This document shows, piece after piece, positions 4,879 through 5,726 of a DNA stretch of 5,726 bases; the first letter of the stretch is position 1; every line of letters starts with the position of its first letter. Source of the stretch: JAJTHY01 sp964458795 (GTDB lineage: Bacteria > Pseudomonadota > Alphaproteobacteria > Rickettsiales > Midichloriaceae); assembly GCA_964458795.1 (NCBI GenBank), contig CAYWJW010000075.1:1-5726 (forward strand). The letters run 5' to 3'. A program made the position numbers and the translations under genes. A model generated the notes under the pieces. It was given only the letters and a program-made list of their open reading frames with translations, did not search any database and had not been told where the DNA came from.

Positions 4879-4957
4879 GTCACCCCGCGGTGCAGGCCGC
4901 GGGGTCCATGTATCAATAGAAAATTACTTTTATTTTTAATTATCTAAGTCCAAAACT
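4879..4957 (-). repeat. 79-bp repeat: GC-rich palindrome plus AT-rich tail, copy B
   Basis: The palindrome (4879-4909) has a perfect stem, ACCCCGCGG (4882-4890) with CCGCGGGGT (4897-4905), around TGCAGG. The tail (4910-4957) aligns without gaps to the minus strand of 1602-1649. The element faces the palindrome at 4810-4840 across 38 bases. Its outer edge overlaps the stop codon of the membrane protein gene. For minus-strand transcripts of that gene the hairpin is followed seven bases later by six T residues (complement of 4869-4874), so it may serve as its terminator. Confidence 0.8.
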
Positions 4958-5561
4958 ACATATATACTTCCTTCAGGTCAGCGCAGACACCGTTTATTCT
5001 GCTATGAATCTGGTAAGCGTTACAGGCATATGTAGTTCCAGATGCAATAGTAGCAATTCCTGTGGCCATGGTAACTCCTAACATTGTAAGATTAAGCATA
5101 GTGGGAATTAGAAAATCGCCATGGTAAACAGTTGCTAAAAGGCCAAATACCATGACAGACCGCATAAAGACGTATCTTGACTTACAATATCCATTAATCA
5201 GCCTACCATCAGTCATTCTAGCATCATTAGTATAATCTTGAGATATGTCGTCGGATACTATAGGCGGGAAAATGCGAACAGACATCCTATCAAAATTACC
5301 TAGAAGAGCAAAAATTGGGCATGTCGTTCCTTTCTCTGGAGTGCACGTAGGCCCGTGATCAGTATATTCACATTTACCCGGCTGTTTTACATGTTCCTTA
5401 TAAACTTCCTTGTATCTGTCTAGGAATTTAATATAAAACTTATCATAATACTTACCAGAGTCATTGCGGCAATATGCAGCATAGCAAGCTTGTACTGCTG
5501 CGTTACTTGCGCTTTTAATCGTATCTAAGAATAATTTATTTATTTCTGCTTTTGCTTTCAT
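4956..5561 (-). CDS. Unrecognised cysteine-rich protein with two membrane segments
   Basis: I do not recognise this 201-residue protein. It has a charged N-terminal part without a signal peptide, eight cysteines (26, 31, 64, 73, 81, 126, 180, 193), including a CX8CX7C run at 64-81 within a Pro/Thr-rich stretch, and two hydrophobic segments at about 131-147 and 150-174 separated by a short turn (HGDF). The layout suggests a hairpin anchored in the inner membrane with most of the protein on one side. The cysteine spacing could mean disulfides or metal binding, but neither is shown. The ATG at 5559-5561 is the only sensible start. The Shine-Dalgarno region is poor, but a strong promoter lies just upstream, so the gene is probably expressed. 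Its stop codon falls at the edge of a repeat, so the C-terminus may have been shortened. Nothing links it to the head genes. Confidence 0.75.
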   Translation of the reverse strand: MKAKAEINKLFLDTIKSASNAAVQACYAAYCRNDSGKYYDKFYIKFLDRYKEVYKEHVKQPGKCEYTDHGPTCTPEKGTTCPIFALLGNFDRMSVRIFPPIVSDDISQDYTNDARMTDGRLINGYCKSRYVFMRSVMVFGLLATVYHGDFLIPTMLNLTMLGVTMATGIATIASGTTYACNAYQIHSRINGVCADLKEVYM

Positions 5562-5592
5562 GTTTTCAATACTTTAACTTAAATCTTTGAAA

Positions 5593-5621
5593 ATTATACA
5601 ATATCTTTCAGTAAAGCTCAA
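5593..5621 (-). promoter_or_regulatory. Sigma-70-type promoter of the membrane protein gene
   Basis: On the minus strand TTGAGC (complement of 5616-5621) and a perfect TATAAT (complement of 5593-5598) are separated by exactly 17 bases. Transcription would start near 5586, giving a leader of about 25 bases before the ATG at 5561. This is the best promoter in the window. Confidence 0.75.
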
Positions 5622-5641
5622 GAAAAAAGCGATTTGTTTAA

Positions 5642-5673
5642 GTGATATATGATTTCTATAGCTCATATATCAC
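5642..5673. promoter_or_regulatory. Perfect 11-bp inverted repeat upstream of the promoter
   Basis: GTGATATATGA (5642-5652) and TCATATATCAC (5663-5673) are perfect inverted arms around a 10-nt loop. It lies 20 bases upstream of the -35 box of the membrane protein gene. It could be a regulator binding site or the 3' hairpin of a gene beyond the window. There is no T tract on either strand, which speaks against a standard terminator. Confidence 0.55.
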
Positions 5674-5680
5674 GCAATTA

Positions 5681-5709
5681 TGAGTTATAGCAATAACTTC
5701 TATAACTCA
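5681..5709. promoter_or_regulatory. Perfect 10-bp inverted repeat, second of a tandem pair
   Basis: TGAGTTATAG (5681-5690) and CTATAACTCA (5700-5709) are perfect inverted arms around a 9-nt loop, seven bases after the first inverted repeat. The motif CTATARCTCAYA occurs three times across the pair: 5656-5667 (plus), 5679-5690 (minus) and 5700-5711 (plus). Such clustering is usual for binding sites of a dimeric regulator. Confidence 0.55.
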
Positions 5710-5726
5710 CATCATTATGCATTCGG

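Noticed and set aside
1530..4909. CRISPR array
   Set aside because: The palindromes are few, irregularly spaced, in both orientations and separated by genes. No spacer pattern or cas gene is present.
5642..5709. Terminator at the inverted repeats
   Set aside because: Neither hairpin is GC-rich or followed by a T tract on either strand, so a binding-site role is more likely.

Overview
The window is AT-rich and most likely comes from an alphaproteobacterium, probably a host-associated one of the Rickettsiales type. Three things point there: the head proteins look like the gene transfer agent (GTA) family of Alphaproteobacteria, small GIY-YIG endonuclease genes are present in more than one copy, and the spacers are full of short GC-rich palindromes. 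The taxonomic placement is inference, because no rRNA or core housekeeping protein is present.

From left to right: bases 1-82 hold no convincing gene. A complete HK97-fold major capsid protein lies on the minus strand (83-1270). A spacer with inverted repeats and a plus-strand tRNA-Val(GAC) gene (1428-1504) follows. Next come palindromic repeats (1530-1680), a GIY-YIG endonuclease (1697-1987, minus), another palindrome, and the prohead protease (2052-2570, minus). An EVE-domain protein (2592-3005) runs on the opposite strand, followed by the portal protein (2989-4155, minus). A spacer of about 350 bases (4156-4509) carries several repeat remnants and a plus-strand terminator-like hairpin. A second GIY-YIG gene (4510-4797, minus), two facing palindromes (4810-4909) and an unrecognised cysteine-rich membrane protein (4956-5561, minus) complete the gene content. 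The membrane protein has a clear sigma-70 promoter, and two perfect inverted repeats lie upstream of it.

Portal, protease and capsid read in the usual order for a phage or GTA head module (portal makes the DNA entry vertex, protease matures the shell, capsid builds it). All three are full length with key residues in place. They are not a compact operon, however: an antisense EVE gene, a GIY-YIG gene with its repeats, and a tRNA gene lie between them. No terminase, head-tail adaptor, tail, integrase or lysis gene is in the window, so it shows only part of a head module, not an intact prophage.

The second theme is a family of about 31-bp palindromes (ATGG, a 9-bp stem, a 5-6 nt loop, a 9-bp stem, GAC). 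Six copies are visible. Stem positions change in compensatory pairs, neighbouring facing copies share loop sequence, and one copy sits at a fixed distance upstream of each GIY-YIG start codon and appears to have been duplicated with the gene. This association is the part of the window most worth following up.
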